Of a stretch of DNA of 64,000 nucleotides, positions 44,504-52,837 are shown piece by piece; within the stretch, counting starts at the first letter, position 1, and each line of letters starts with the position of its first letter. The stretch covers positions 1 to 64,000 of the forward strand of contig PBTE01000178.1 in assembly GCA_002726515.1 (NCBI GenBank), given 5' to 3'. Origin of the DNA: Planctomycetaceae bacterium (GTDB lineage Bacteria; Planctomycetota; Planctomycetia; Pirellulales; Pirellulaceae). Under the pieces are notes generated by a model, which was given only the letters and a program-made list of their open reading frames with translations, had not been told where the DNA came from and made no database searches. The position numbers and the translations under genes were made by a program.

Positions 44504-45074
44504 AATCACCCGATCAACAAGCGCCCCCCGTGGTCCGGGTTCGATGACGACATCGAGGCTTTTGCTGATCTGTCACATGGTGGGGAGGTATCGATTCCTC
44601 CAGGAGCACTCTGCCAGCACACCATCCGCATCCCACTCCGGTCGCCTGTTGCACCGTAAGGCCTGCCAGATCCGGTGTGGCGAGGCGCGGAATCGCCTTT
44701 AAATCCGGCACGCACCTCCCGACCATCCCTGGAAAACCAGCGCGTAACCCTTACGGTTCCTAGTAGTTTTTACAGATGGCAACGAAGTCTGATATTTCTC
44801 ATATTTGAACAAGCACTTTCATTTTCAACTCCCCGCTTTTCAACTCCTCGAAGAAAAGTTTCACCTTGGAAAACAGTTTGTGGAGGTTTTAGATGATGAC
44901 TGTTTGCCCCGGAACACTGTTAGTAATCGCGGTTCCGTTCTGCCCGATGTTTTTACTGTGCAGAGCAATGCACAAACTGCTGTACCTACTTCGAAGAATA
45001 TTTTTCAACACTTTAAGAGTCCCTTAAGCCAACGGGGTTGGTCGTTGAAATTTGGCAGGCGTTAATGAAACCAC
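44504..45074. other. Intergenic region, no gene seen
   Basis: About 570 nt after the C25 protease. It becomes AT-rich after 44740. Open frames of 70-140 codons overlap one another on both strands without ribosome sites or familiar motifs. Confidence 0.5.
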
Positions 45075-45106
45075 GAAAAACGGGCGGCCCGCCAGGCCGC
45101 CCGTGG
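45075..45106 (-). terminator. GC-rich terminator of the leftward secreted-protein gene
   Basis: CGGGCGGCC (45081-45089) and GGCCGCCCG (45095-45103) form a perfect 9-bp stem with loop CGCCA. Read leftward it is followed by TTTTT (45076-45080), the expected form for an intrinsic terminator of the gene ending at 45180. Confidence 0.85.
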
Positions 45107-45179
45107 TGAGCATTCGTGGTTGTGAACTTTGTTCGCTTCTGCCGATGCCTTGGGCCGTGGCCGAGTTTTGCTTGCGATG

Positions 45180-45719
45180 TCACAGACCGACCGCACTGAT
45201 GCCGAACATAGCGAGAGATGAGGATTTTTTGCGAACAGAGGTGAATTGCATTTCACCAGCTGTAAAAGCCTGAGGTGCAGTATAAGAATTAACTCCGTCT
45301 GATAATTCAAAAGTAATGTTAACGAATCCATCCGTTTTAACAGTCGCCCGGTCAGCTTGAGTAATTATTGCTTCACCGGAATTTGTTAACACATTGTTCT
45401 GGTTTCCACTGTAGTCATCATTTGAAAAACTAAACAAATCATTGCTCGTATTACTGTCAAATATTCTCCTCTGAGAATAGCGTTCCATTAACACAAGAGT
45501 TCTCTCTGTCACCTTGTTATCATCAAGGCCTCCTGCAATTTTCAATGTGCGTGCGGCGTCCGGTACTGTGTTGGTAGGAGTAACAGGATTTGTATGAGTA
45601 ATAGTCCCCCACACTTCTCCTGTAGATTTGGGAACTACGTTTATCTCGGTTGCATTAGCAGAGCATGCAAAAAAACATACCGTTTGCACCAACAACCCCG
45701 TGACTAACGTCGTTCTCAT
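45180..45719 (-). CDS. Secreted hypothetical protein
   Basis: 179 residues. AGAGGT about 6 nt before ATG; signal peptide MRTTLVTGLLVQTVCFFACSANA with cleavage after ANA. The mature part is Asn/Thr/Ser-rich with short beta-like stretches (SGEAIITQADRATVKTDGFV, ITFELSDGVNSYTAPQAF) and ends KKSSSLAMFGISAVGL. This short hydrophobic tail with a preceding basic pair looks like the start of a membrane or sorting helix that is then cut off by the stop. No family recognised. It is last in a leftward run of small genes; its own ribosome site and terminator indicate a real gene. Confidence 0.65.
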   Translation of the reverse strand: MRTTLVTGLLVQTVCFFACSANATEINVVPKSTGEVWGTITHTNPVTPTNTVPDAARTLKIAGGLDDNKVTERTLVLMERYSQRRIFDSNTSNDLFSFSNDDYSGNQNNVLTNSGEAIITQADRATVKTDGFVNITFELSDGVNSYTAPQAFTAGEMQFTSVRKKSSSLAMFGISAVGL

Positions 45720-45869
45720 CGTTTACCTCTTTTCCAAAAAGTACAGGGCGGGCTCAGAAATTCGCTTCAGTCCCCATAGAACTGACCAGTAGAATTGCAG
45801 GCAGTTATCGATCCTAAAACGGAAAAAACATCACAAGCGAAGATTCAGACAAACGAGAAACGGGCGCCA

Positions 45870-45893
45870 CGGGACGGCCAACAGGCCGTCCCG
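45870..45893. terminator. Perfect 10-bp GC-rich hairpin
   Basis: CGGGACGGCC (45870-45879), loop AACA, GGCCGTCCCG (45884-45893). It lies 54 nt past the stop of the leftward basic-protein gene and is closely similar in design to the hairpin at 45081. Leftward it is followed only by a weak T-rich stretch, so termination is probable rather than certain. Confidence 0.65.
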
Positions 45894-45946
45894 CTCTTCG
45901 AATCGTTTTCACCCGAATCCCGCGCTGGACAGACGATTCGGGCTGT

Positions 45947-46138
45947 TTACCAGCGAATCTTCTTCGCGTGACGACGGTGAATTCCATTGAAGGACAGCGG
46001 AGTTTTACCTCGACGCCGACTGTAAATCGGTCGATTTGTGCTTGCACCCATCGACGACCGTTTCGTTCCGGTACCGGGGCGAGTCTTCAACGAATAAGAG
46101 AGTTCTTGATCTTCATACAACGTTATTGCAGCATTCAT
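45947..46138 (-). CDS. Very basic 63-residue protein
   Basis: 63 residues with GGGAG 6-7 nt before the ATG. The C-terminal half is strikingly rich in Arg, Lys and His (RPIYSRRRGKTPLSFNGI followed by HRRHAKKIRW), the N-terminal half is neutral to acidic with Tyr/Leu. The charge suggests binding to nucleic acid or ribosome. I believe similar short proteins with the ending NGIHRR...W recur in planctomycetes, but no named family can be given. A hairpin terminator-like element lies downstream, so it may be its own transcription unit or the end of the unit from 46740. Confidence 0.6.
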   Translation of the reverse strand: MNAAITLYEDQELSYSLKTRPGTGTKRSSMGASTNRPIYSRRRGKTPLSFNGIHRRHAKKIRW

Positions 46139-46239
46139 GTTTCACTCCCGACTCAATAATTTGTCAAACGTACTTAAACCGAGACTGCACGCGGATCACT
46201 GGTTACCAACCAGCAAACGCACAGCTCTTTGATGCGTGG

Positions 46240-46740
46240 TTAAACCCGCGAGGTATTCACCTCGACCTTCCCGTTCAATCGCTCGACGACACCGCGCGCT
46301 TCGTCGCACAATTCTGTGACTGCTCCTTCTTCCGTGACGCCGGCCAAATACAGCCAAACCCCCAGCTGCCTGGCCCAAATTTCTTCCATGGGATCCGCTT
46401 GACGACCGCACACCACCAACAGCAAGTCGCGACCTTCTACCGCTAATTGGCGGCAGACATTGCGAAACTCACCATCCGGTGCTGTACCAGTTCCTACCAG
46501 GTCGATAAAAATCAACTGGAACCGATGACGTCGAAACTCCTTTAACGCAGAACCAGTGTCGGAACACACAACCGTGCCCCAACCACCATCCAGAGCCGCC
46601 TTGCTCAACATTGCCCGTTGTTTCTGGCTGGTCGAAACCACCAAACACCGATGATTCGACGTGACCTTTCGACTTGAAACTACGGGAACACCTTCGACTT
46701 GCTCTACCGTCGAAACAAAATCTGGATGTGCCGTACTCAT
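46240..46740 (-). CDS. Degenerate receiver-domain (pseudo-REC) protein
   Basis: 166 residues from ATG 46740 (GAGGTG 6 nt upstream). After a 28-residue lead the fold alternates strands and helices like a CheY-type receiver: CLVVSTSQKQRAMLSKAAL, WGTVVCSDTGSALKEFRRH, FQLIFIDLVG with D80 at the phospho-acceptor position, DLLLVVCGR. The acidic pair normally after strand 1 is S-T here, and the conserved Lys-Pro after strand 5 is absent (LGVWLYLAGV), so phosphorylation is doubtful. No output domain. Only 27 nt separate it from the gene upstream, so the two are likely cotranscribed. Confidence 0.6.
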   Translation of the reverse strand: MSTAHPDFVSTVEQVEGVPVVSSRKVTSNHRCLVVSTSQKQRAMLSKAALDGGWGTVVCSDTGSALKEFRRHRFQLIFIDLVGTGTAPDGEFRNVCRQLAVEGRDLLLVVCGRQADPMEEIWARQLGVWLYLAGVTEEGAVTELCDEARGVVERLNGKVEVNTSRV

Positions 46741-46767
46741 ATCTGTCACCTCGCTTGTGCGAGGCCC

Positions 46768-47205
46768 TCAAAACCTTTCGTGCCCTCTCAGTAAACGCCC
46801 CGGGACGTGTTTTTTGAAACTCGCAAGAGTTCCATCAAATCCCCATTCAAAACGTCGATCTCCCGGCAGACGCACAGCGACCTGACAGGCCCTGTTGCCA
46901 CCGGTACCCACCAGCACCACTTCTCCCAGTGCGCAACTGCGCACGTGGAGCCTTAATGCCGACAAAAAACAAACACTTTCAATCGACAGACGCTGACCAC
47001 TGACTGGCAGCTTCAACGCCTGTCGCAATGATTCACGAGAACTCCATGCACTCCGCGATCCGGATGCCGCACACCGCGCTGCAAAACGCAACTCGCGGAT
47101 GGCAAACGCCGTTGTGCCACTCACCGGTTCACAGTTTGAAAAACATTTCCTCGCCTGCCAGGAAACAACGCACACCTGAAGATGCACGTGCCCGACAGGC
47201 TCCAC
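46768..47205 (-). CDS. Hypothetical protein upstream of the pseudo-receiver
   Basis: Up to 145 residues; the start is uncertain (GTG at 47205 or a later codon). The first half is Ser/Arg/Ala-rich; the second half (RLSIESVCFLSALRLHVRSC; LGEVVLVGTGGNRACQVAVR; RRFEWGFDGTLASFKKHV) has a beta-alpha pattern vaguely like the short ribosome-hibernation (HPF/RaiA-like) proteins, without their diagnostic residues. No ribosome site is obvious. Its support is the tight 27-nt spacing to the next leftward gene and protein-like composition. It could be spurious. Confidence 0.4.
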   Translation of the reverse strand: MEPVGHVHLQVCVVSWQARKCFSNCEPVSGTTAFAIRELRFAARCAASGSRSAWSSRESLRQALKLPVSGQRLSIESVCFLSALRLHVRSCALGEVVLVGTGGNRACQVAVRLPGDRRFEWGFDGTLASFKKHVPGRLLRGHERF

Positions 47206-47679
47206 GCCACTTGGCTGGGACTACTTAAAAGCAAGCAGTGTGCCAGCAGAGGCTTAAAATGCAGGACTGCTCACAACTCGTTTCGGAACAATGAGTTGAT
47301 TGAAGAGATGGGGCGATCTGATCAAGATCTGCTCGCCCGGGAACTTCCCTGTTTGGGTGAGAAAAGAACTTTCTTGTCGTCGCAAACTCCAGTTCACAAA
47401 GAACTTACACTTGATTTCACCAAGCCAGGGAACCCTCTGCATCGTGGGGAAATGCCTTCTGTCGGACAACAATTGAGGGCGGGACAAACTCAAATTTTTC
47501 TTGTTCTGGTCTGCCGGCCTTTTCGAACGATGCTGAAAACAGCGCGCCGCATCCAAGCAGACCGTGGCGGCTACCAGGAAGGCTTGAGGCGGTGGCTGAT
47601 CGAGAAGAACGACCAGCCGCAGACGGAGTGCGAATCCTCTTGGCAAAAGTGATGTCGGTCAGTAATCGGAAAACGGCTG
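47206..47679. other. Intergenic region with ambiguous ORFs
   Basis: 474 nt. A rightward frame (47182-47652) and a leftward one (47254-47646) overlap each other completely; neither shows a motif or ribosome site, so I annotate neither. No repeat or RNA gene recognised. Confidence 0.45.
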
Positions 47680-48096
47680 TTATTCCCCCATGACTGTGAC
47701 CACGACTTCGCGCTGTCGAGGCCGAACGTCACATTCTAAATGGAACACTTGTTGCCAAGTCCCCAGAGCCATTTGCCCCTGAATGACAGGAATCGACAGC
47801 GCCGGCCCCAGGAGGGTGGCCTGCAAATGAGAATGGCCGTTCCCGTCCTGCCAGGCTCGTTCATGTCCGTAGTCAGGATTGGGTGGGATGAGTTGGTCGA
47901 GAATTGCTGGTAAATCTTTTTGCAAACCCGGTTCAAACTCAATCGTACCCACGCTTGCCGTGCTACCTACGTTGAACACCTGAACTGTCCCGTTTTGTAT
48001 GCCACTTTTCGAAACCACTTGCGCCACGGATTCCGTCAGGTCCTGGCTGTCGCGATGTCCTTGGGTGGTGAGATGAATGCGTTCCTGGTAGACCAT
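47680..48096 (-). CDS. yjbQ: YjbQ family protein (UPF0047)
   Basis: 138 residues, the family's usual length. Conserved parts: GTVQVFNVGSTASVGTIEFEPGLQKDL near 36-62, NPDYGHERAWQDGNGHSHLQATLLGPALSIPV near 73-104, LGTWQQVFHLECDVRPRQREVVVTVMG at the end. The conserved histidines (GHSH) are the putative active site. Family members have weak thiamin-phosphate synthase activity and are widespread; the physiological role is uncertain. It is divergent from the sirtuin gene with 137 nt between. Confidence 0.92.
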   Translation of the reverse strand: MVYQERIHLTTQGHRDSQDLTESVAQVVSKSGIQNGTVQVFNVGSTASVGTIEFEPGLQKDLPAILDQLIPPNPDYGHERAWQDGNGHSHLQATLLGPALSIPVIQGQMALGTWQQVFHLECDVRPRQREVVVTVMGE

Positions 48097-48233
48097 GTTG
48101 AAGGGATCCTCACGTTAGGAAATTCGAAATTAAACTCAAAAGCCCGTCACTGCGTGAAAAAGATACACACCGATGAGCAGATCGCCCTTCATGATTGTCA
48201 GCTGACATCAAACCGTAAAGACGACTTCCAATC

Positions 48234-48983
48234 ATGGAAGATAACATCGAACTTGTGGCCCAGTGGCTCCGGCAATCCACCATGACTGTCGCCTTCACCG
48301 GTGCCGGAATCAGCACCGAGAGTGGTATTCCCGATTTTCGCTCACCGGGCGGTGTATGGGCCAAGTATCAACCTGTCTATTTTGACTCTTTTCTCTCCGA
48401 CGCCGATGCGCGGCTCGAGTACTGGCGTCAGAAAGCGGAGGCACACACTGAAATAGCGCGTGCGGAAGCGAACGATGCACATCGCGTACTCGCAAAATGG
48501 GAGGCCAATGGACATTTGCACGGAGTGATCTCTCAGAATATTGACGGACTGCATCAGCTCGCCGGTAGCCACCGTGTTTTGGAACTTCACGGCACAGCGC
48601 GACAAGTCAAGTGTCTCGACTGTGGGATGATCTACGAGGCAGATCAACTCGTAGACGAATTCCGGCGTTCCGGTAGCGTACCTCTTTGCGCCGAGTGTGG
48701 GGGGCGACTTAAACACGCAACCATATCCTTCGGCCAATCATTGCCCGAGGAGGTACTCAGCGAAGCTACGGCCTGGTGCGAGGGGTGTCAATTGCTGCTT
48801 GCAATGGGGTCGTCTTTACAGGTGACACCCGCCGCCAACTTACCGCCTTTGGCCAAACAGACCGGCGCACGAGTGGTTATCATTAATCGTGACACCACGG
48901 CATTGGACGAAATGGCAGACGTAGTCATTCGAGGCTCGCTAGCCCGCATACTCGTTAAGATTGACGACCGTATGACAGGCTGA
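48234..48983 (+). CDS. cobB: Sir2-family NAD-dependent protein deacylase
   Basis: 249 residues, class III/U bacterial sirtuin size. NAD-binding GAGISTESGIPDFRSPGG at 23-40, SQNIDGLHQLAG near 98-109, catalytic His in VLELHGTARQ near 119, a zinc ribbon with C-x2-C ... C-x2-C (CLDCG near 125, CAECG near 153), then ISFGQSLPEEV, GSSLQVTPAANLP and IINRDTT. Removes acetyl or other acyl groups from lysines using NAD. Single gene followed closely by sufU. Confidence 0.95.
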   Translation: MEDNIELVAQWLRQSTMTVAFTGAGISTESGIPDFRSPGGVWAKYQPVYFDSFLSDADARLEYWRQKAEAHTEIARAEANDAHRVLAKWEANGHLHGVISQNIDGLHQLAGSHRVLELHGTARQVKCLDCGMIYEADQLVDEFRRSGSVPLCAECGGRLKHATISFGQSLPEEVLSEATAWCEGCQLLLAMGSSLQVTPAANLPPLAKQTGARVVIINRDTTALDEMADVVIRGSLARILVKIDDRMTG

Positions 48984-49059
48984 TCTCGTTCTTGTTTCGC
49001 GGGAGTCTCTACCGTACACTGAGATGTACTGGCGAAATAAAGAACAAATCACGCAGGTG

Positions 49060-49470
49060 ATGATGCACAGCGAAGAAGAAATCTATCAAGAGCACGTTTT
49101 GGATCACTCTGACGACCCCTACCATCGCGGGCGTTGCATTGATGCAACACACGCTCACGAGGATGACAATCCACTCTGTGGTGACGTGGTGCGAGTCGAA
49201 CTGCGCATCCAGGATCAAAGGGTAGCGGAAGCCTGGTTCGACGGGGAGGGTTGTTGCATCAGCCTGGCATCAGCCTCCATGTTGATGGAAGAACTGGAGG
49301 GAAAGACCGTCCAGGACGTCCGGAATTTCGGTGCGGAACAAATGCTCAGCCTGTTTCGGGCGAAACTCACGCCCAACCGACAGAAATGCTGCCTGCTCTC
49401 CTGGAAAGTCGTCCAGTCGGCACTGTATTCTCCTACCAATGACGCCACTGGCAACGGGGAGACAGGCTGA
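49060..49470 (+). CDS. sufU: SufU-type Fe-S cluster assembly protein
   Basis: 136 residues from ATG 49060 (ATG 49063 is possible; the frame to 49024 lacks a ribosome site and family similarity). Conserved ligand cysteines and aspartate: NPLCGD, GEGCCISLAS, NRQKCCLLSW. These match SufU, the zinc-dependent sulfurtransferase that accepts persulfide from SufS. The start of the protein, EEEIYQEHVLDHSDDPYHRG, matches the family N-terminus. The stop codon overlaps the sufS start (TGATG), so the two are translationally coupled. Confidence 0.93.
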   Translation: MMHSEEEIYQEHVLDHSDDPYHRGRCIDATHAHEDDNPLCGDVVRVELRIQDQRVAEAWFDGEGCCISLASASMLMEELEGKTVQDVRNFGAEQMLSLFRAKLTPNRQKCCLLSWKVVQSALYSPTNDATGNGETG

Positions 49471-50723
49471 TGCCAGCCGTCGATGCAATCACGCCCATAG
49501 ATCCCCATGCCTGGCGAACGGATTTCCCCATTCTGGAAACCCGCATTCGTGGCACTTGTCCCCTGATCTATCTGGATAACGCTGCCACCGCCCAGCGGCC
49601 TCGGCAGGTCATTCAGGCCATGGTCAGCGCCTACGAAGAACATTATGCAAATGTCCATCGTGGAGTGCACTGGCTGAGCGACCAGAGCACGGATCTTTAT
49701 GAGAATTCCCGCGAGAAAGTGCGCAGCTTTATCAATGCCGTACATTGCCATGAAGTCATCTTCACGGCGGGCACCACAGCGGCGATCAACCTGGTGGCAC
49801 GTAGCTGGGGAGACTCGCAGGTGAAAGCCGGTGACGAGATCCTGCTGACCATGATGGAGCATCACTCGAATCTGGTGCCCTGGCAACAGCTCGCCGAGAG
49901 AACCGGGTGCACGATCCGGTTCATCCCAGTGAGAGATAATGGCACCCTTGCGCTCGACAATATAGACGAACTTGTCACCGAACGAACAAAAATTGTCGCG
50001 ATTACGGCCATTTCTAACGTTTTGGGAACCATCAATCCTCTGCAGGAAATCATCTCAAAAGCACATGCCGTCGAGGCAAAAGTCCTGGTCGATGCCGCGC
50101 AAAGCGCTCCCCACGAAGTCCTGGACGTACAACAATTGCAGGCTGATTTCGTCGCTTTCAGCGGCCACAAGATGATGGGTCCTTCGGGGATTGGAGTACT
50201 GTATGGTCGGGAAACAATTCTGGAACGGATGCCGCCCTTCATGGGCGGTGGAAGCATGATCCGTCGCGTGCGGTTGGACGGATTCGAGTCAGGAGATCTG
50301 CCCGCAAAGTTCGAAGCCGGAACCCCACCGATTGTACCGGCCATTGGCCTAGCCAGCGCAATCGAATACTTGAGCCGCATTGGCATCGCAGCGATTCGCG
50401 AGCACGAGTCGCTGCTGACTCAACGTACCCATCAATTACTGCAAGAGGTCGATGGTGTTCGCATCCTGGGACCGGGTCCCGCACAAACCGCTGGCATCGT
50501 CAGTTTCGTGCTGGATCGAATTCACGCTCATGATGTGGCACAGATTTGCGATCGTCACGGTGTCGCCATTCGGGCAGGCCACCATTGCGCCATGCCGCTT
50601 CACAAAGCCCTTGGTGTCAACGCCAGCAATCGAGCCAGTTTCTATTTCTACAATACGCTTGACGAAGTTGATCGTTTAGCAGCAGCATTAAAGGATGCCA
50701 AAAAAATTATGCGACGGGCCTGA
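49470..50723 (+). CDS. sufS: SufS-type cysteine desulfurase
   Basis: 417 residues. PLP lysine K234 in AFSGHKMMGPSG, active-site cysteine C373 in RAGHHCAMPLH, NVHRGVHWLS near 61-70 and NVLGTINPLQEI near 183. The sequence around the Cys is the group II (SufS/CsdA) form with the short loop. Produces a protein-bound persulfide and alanine from cysteine; SufU, encoded immediately upstream, takes up the sulfur. Other suf genes (sufB/C/D) are not in the window. Confidence 0.96.
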   Translation: MPAVDAITPIDPHAWRTDFPILETRIRGTCPLIYLDNAATAQRPRQVIQAMVSAYEEHYANVHRGVHWLSDQSTDLYENSREKVRSFINAVHCHEVIFTAGTTAAINLVARSWGDSQVKAGDEILLTMMEHHSNLVPWQQLAERTGCTIRFIPVRDNGTLALDNIDELVTERTKIVAITAISNVLGTINPLQEIISKAHAVEAKVLVDAAQSAPHEVLDVQQLQADFVAFSGHKMMGPSGIGVLYGRETILERMPPFMGGGSMIRRVRLDGFESGDLPAKFEAGTPPIVPAIGLASAIEYLSRIGIAAIREHESLLTQRTHQLLQEVDGVRILGPGPAQTAGIVSFVLDRIHAHDVAQICDRHGVAIRAGHHCAMPLHKALGVNASNRASFYFYNTLDEVDRLAAALKDAKKIMRRA

Positions 50724-50927
50724 AGAATGCCTCCCATCAGTTGAACGACGAGATGCCCACGATTAGCAGGTTGCAGACAAAAAACGGACGTTCTTGGGCG
50801 TTGTTGACCGACCCCGGATAACAACACCGAGCAAACGCAACAGACCCACCCTGCCGGTCACCGAAAACCATCGTTGCTGAAACAGCCCTTCAATGGACTG
50901 GTAACTGAGGCAGGTTACACTATCCAC

Positions 50928-51482
50928 TCAGTCCAGGGGTTCACTGCTATACTGAAAGAGCAGGTCTTCCGACAGACGGCGATCAAACACTCGGCCAAAT
51001 TCATCCAAGCTTCGTCGCTGGCCGACAGTATGCCAGGCACCCACATCCTTCAGTTCGGGCATGATTTCAACAAGTTGGTCAATCAAACGCTCGGCAAGAC
51101 GCTCGACCTGTTTTGTCTGGCATTCCTCCCGAATGGCCGCTGCTGTCTTCATCATGCGCACCAACCGCGCCCGCTCCAAAACGGGCCGGGAAAGCGGAGT
51201 CTCCCCGTCGATGAGCAGGTCGGCAACTGGAACTCCAAGCAGTTTTTGCCAAGCGTACAGGTCCGAAAGACAGAGATCCGAGGTTTCCTCTTCTTGACGA
51301 TTTATCTCGCGAAGATTTTTCCCCAACTGCCGTGCAGCGCGACGCGATGAAATGTTCTGTTGCTCGCGCACTTGCCGAATACAGTGCAAAGGCGGGGCTT
51401 GTTCATTGTTATTGCGTACAACATTGTCATTCAAAACCTTCGACCCATTTGCATGAGCACCGTTCGAACCATTAGTCGACAT
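50928..51482 (-). CDS. HTH (XRE-like) regulator
   Basis: 184 residues with AGGAG 8-9 nt before ATG. A 27-residue Asn/Gly/His-rich leader (NGSNGAHANGS) precedes a helix-turn-helix of the Cro/C1 type, about 32-82: LHCIRQVREQQNISSRRAARQLG, INRQEEETSDLCLSDLYAWQKLLGVPVADLL. The second half is alpha-helical (LERARLVRMMKTAAAIREEC, VERLAERLIDQLVEIMPELKDV) and may dimerise or bind a partner. Target unknown. The low-complexity leader is odd for this family. Monocistronic and leftward, convergent with sufS. Confidence 0.75.
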   Translation of the reverse strand: MSTNGSNGAHANGSKVLNDNVVRNNNEQAPPLHCIRQVREQQNISSRRAARQLGKNLREINRQEEETSDLCLSDLYAWQKLLGVPVADLLIDGETPLSRPVLERARLVRMMKTAAAIREECQTKQVERLAERLIDQLVEIMPELKDVGAWHTVGQRRSLDEFGRVFDRRLSEDLLFQYSSEPLD

Positions 51483-52381
51483 GATTTTCTCCTCTCCTAT
51501 GGCGTCCTTTTAATAAGAATGGCTTTGGAGCCACCAAGTCGTAACGAGATTTTCACTAAAAGAAATCGCAGATCGCTGCCAATTACCTCGAAACACACCG
51601 CTAGCGCAATTCACGCGCAATCGGCGTACCAACTTTTGCGGTCGATGCTAACGAATCGACCTGGCTAGCCCTTGGTGCCTATTACTCTATTCCACGGACG
51701 ATTGAAGAAGACATGAGGCAGAATTCAACGAGTCCTTCTGCCTCGACCATTGAACTAAAACGTTGAAAAGATCTTGCTTCTCTGTATCAGACACCTCACC
51801 GCGAATGCGGTTTTGCCCGAAATGTGTCTTCGATGAATCTGACTGGAAATTGATGTGCTTCCTGCCAACCCATCTTGATACCACTAAGTTGACGCTGAAC
51901 GCTAACTGTCAGCGCAGGAGCATCCTAGAAAAACGATTTCTACGGGGCAAGTAGAGTAATGACCATCGACGACGCCCAAGGGTCATAATTACGGCGTTTA
52001 AAGTCACCCCATTGCATCGCACGCGACACAACTTTCAGTGATTTCCAAATCTGGTGAACAACCGTAAGGAACGTGGCACTAAGAAGATAAGCCGTTGAAA
52101 TTTCTGCAAATCACCTGGTGAAATTAAAGATTGAAAATTTTATCACGATTGGGAATGCGGATTTCCGCAACCTCTGTTCGGACAGTGAAAAATGGGGTAA
52201 ACCGCACGTTCAGGGACAACCTTCGGCCGAGGTCCGGGGCCGTCACCAACGCGACAGACATTTTGCGCGAGGCTGCCTCGCCGCGAGCGATGCGCCAGAC
52301 CAGTCACCAGTCCAGTCATAAGAAGATTCGCCGGGGGGGAAACTTCCTCCGGCCGATGCTGGTTGTCAGGTTGGCCAACCT
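51483..52381. other. Long gene-poor stretch with an inverted repeat
   Basis: About 900 nt without a convincing gene. GAGGCAGAA (51715-51723) and TTCTGCCTC (51736-51744) form a perfect 9-bp inverted repeat with a 12-nt loop, and GGTTGGCCAACC (52369-52380) is a 12-bp palindrome adjoining the end of the GT2 gene, probably part of its terminator. A short frame near 51763 encodes FCPKCVFDESDWKLMC but lacks a ribosome site. The middle (52080-52150) is AT-rich. Confidence 0.5.
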
Positions 52382-52837
52382 TTAACTGCTGGCAGCCTTC
52401 TCCTGTTTCAGCGCGTTGCTCCACTTCAGCAGGCGATGCAGTAAAATGGGGCTCATCGTTTCAGGTTCTTCTAATGCAGCCTGCATTGCCGGTGAAACGT
52501 GCTTCTCTGTCATCCGGAGTTCATCAACCAGACCGGCTTGGTAGGCATGCGGGCTTTCCTGAACCACAACAGTTTCCGAGGTCGCATGTTCCAGCCCGGT
52601 CTGCACCGCAGCACGATTTCCGCGACTGTCGTGATGACGAACAAATCGGACCTGTGGGTAGGTACGAGTCAATTCGCAAGCGACTTCCTCTGTCCGGTCG
52701 GTCGAAGCGTCGTCAACCAGGATTAATTCGAAACGGGCTGCAACGTCGGGGAGTACGTCCAGCATTTGCGACACTTGCTGCTGCAGGGTCGCTTGCGCAT
52801 TTCTTACGGGCAGAATGACAGAAATGGATTCTTTCAC
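52382..52837 (-). CDS. Mini GT2-like glycosyltransferase domain protein
   Basis: 151 residues from GTG 52837, about half the smallest usual GT2 enzyme. The nucleotide-binding half of the GT-A fold is clear: ISVILPVRNAQATLQQQVSQML near 5-26, FELILVDDASTDRTEEV near 36-52, then VRFVRHHDSRGNRAAVQTGLEHATSE. The DxD metal site expected after the last segment is replaced by VVQES, and the acceptor half is absent; the C-terminus is a helical, acidic tail. It may be a binding-only relic or a regulatory protein, or a truncated gene. Leftward, single. Confidence 0.75.
   Translation of the reverse strand: MKESISVILPVRNAQATLQQQVSQMLDVLPDVAARFELILVDDASTDRTEEVACELTRTYPQVRFVRHHDSRGNRAAVQTGLEHATSETVVVQESPHAYQAGLVDELRMTEKHVSPAMQAALEEPETMSPILLHRLLKWSNALKQEKAASS

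Noticed and set aside
47182-47652. Rightward 156-codon ORF
   Set aside because: Overlaps a leftward ORF of similar quality, no ribosome site, no motif; coding status cannot be decided.
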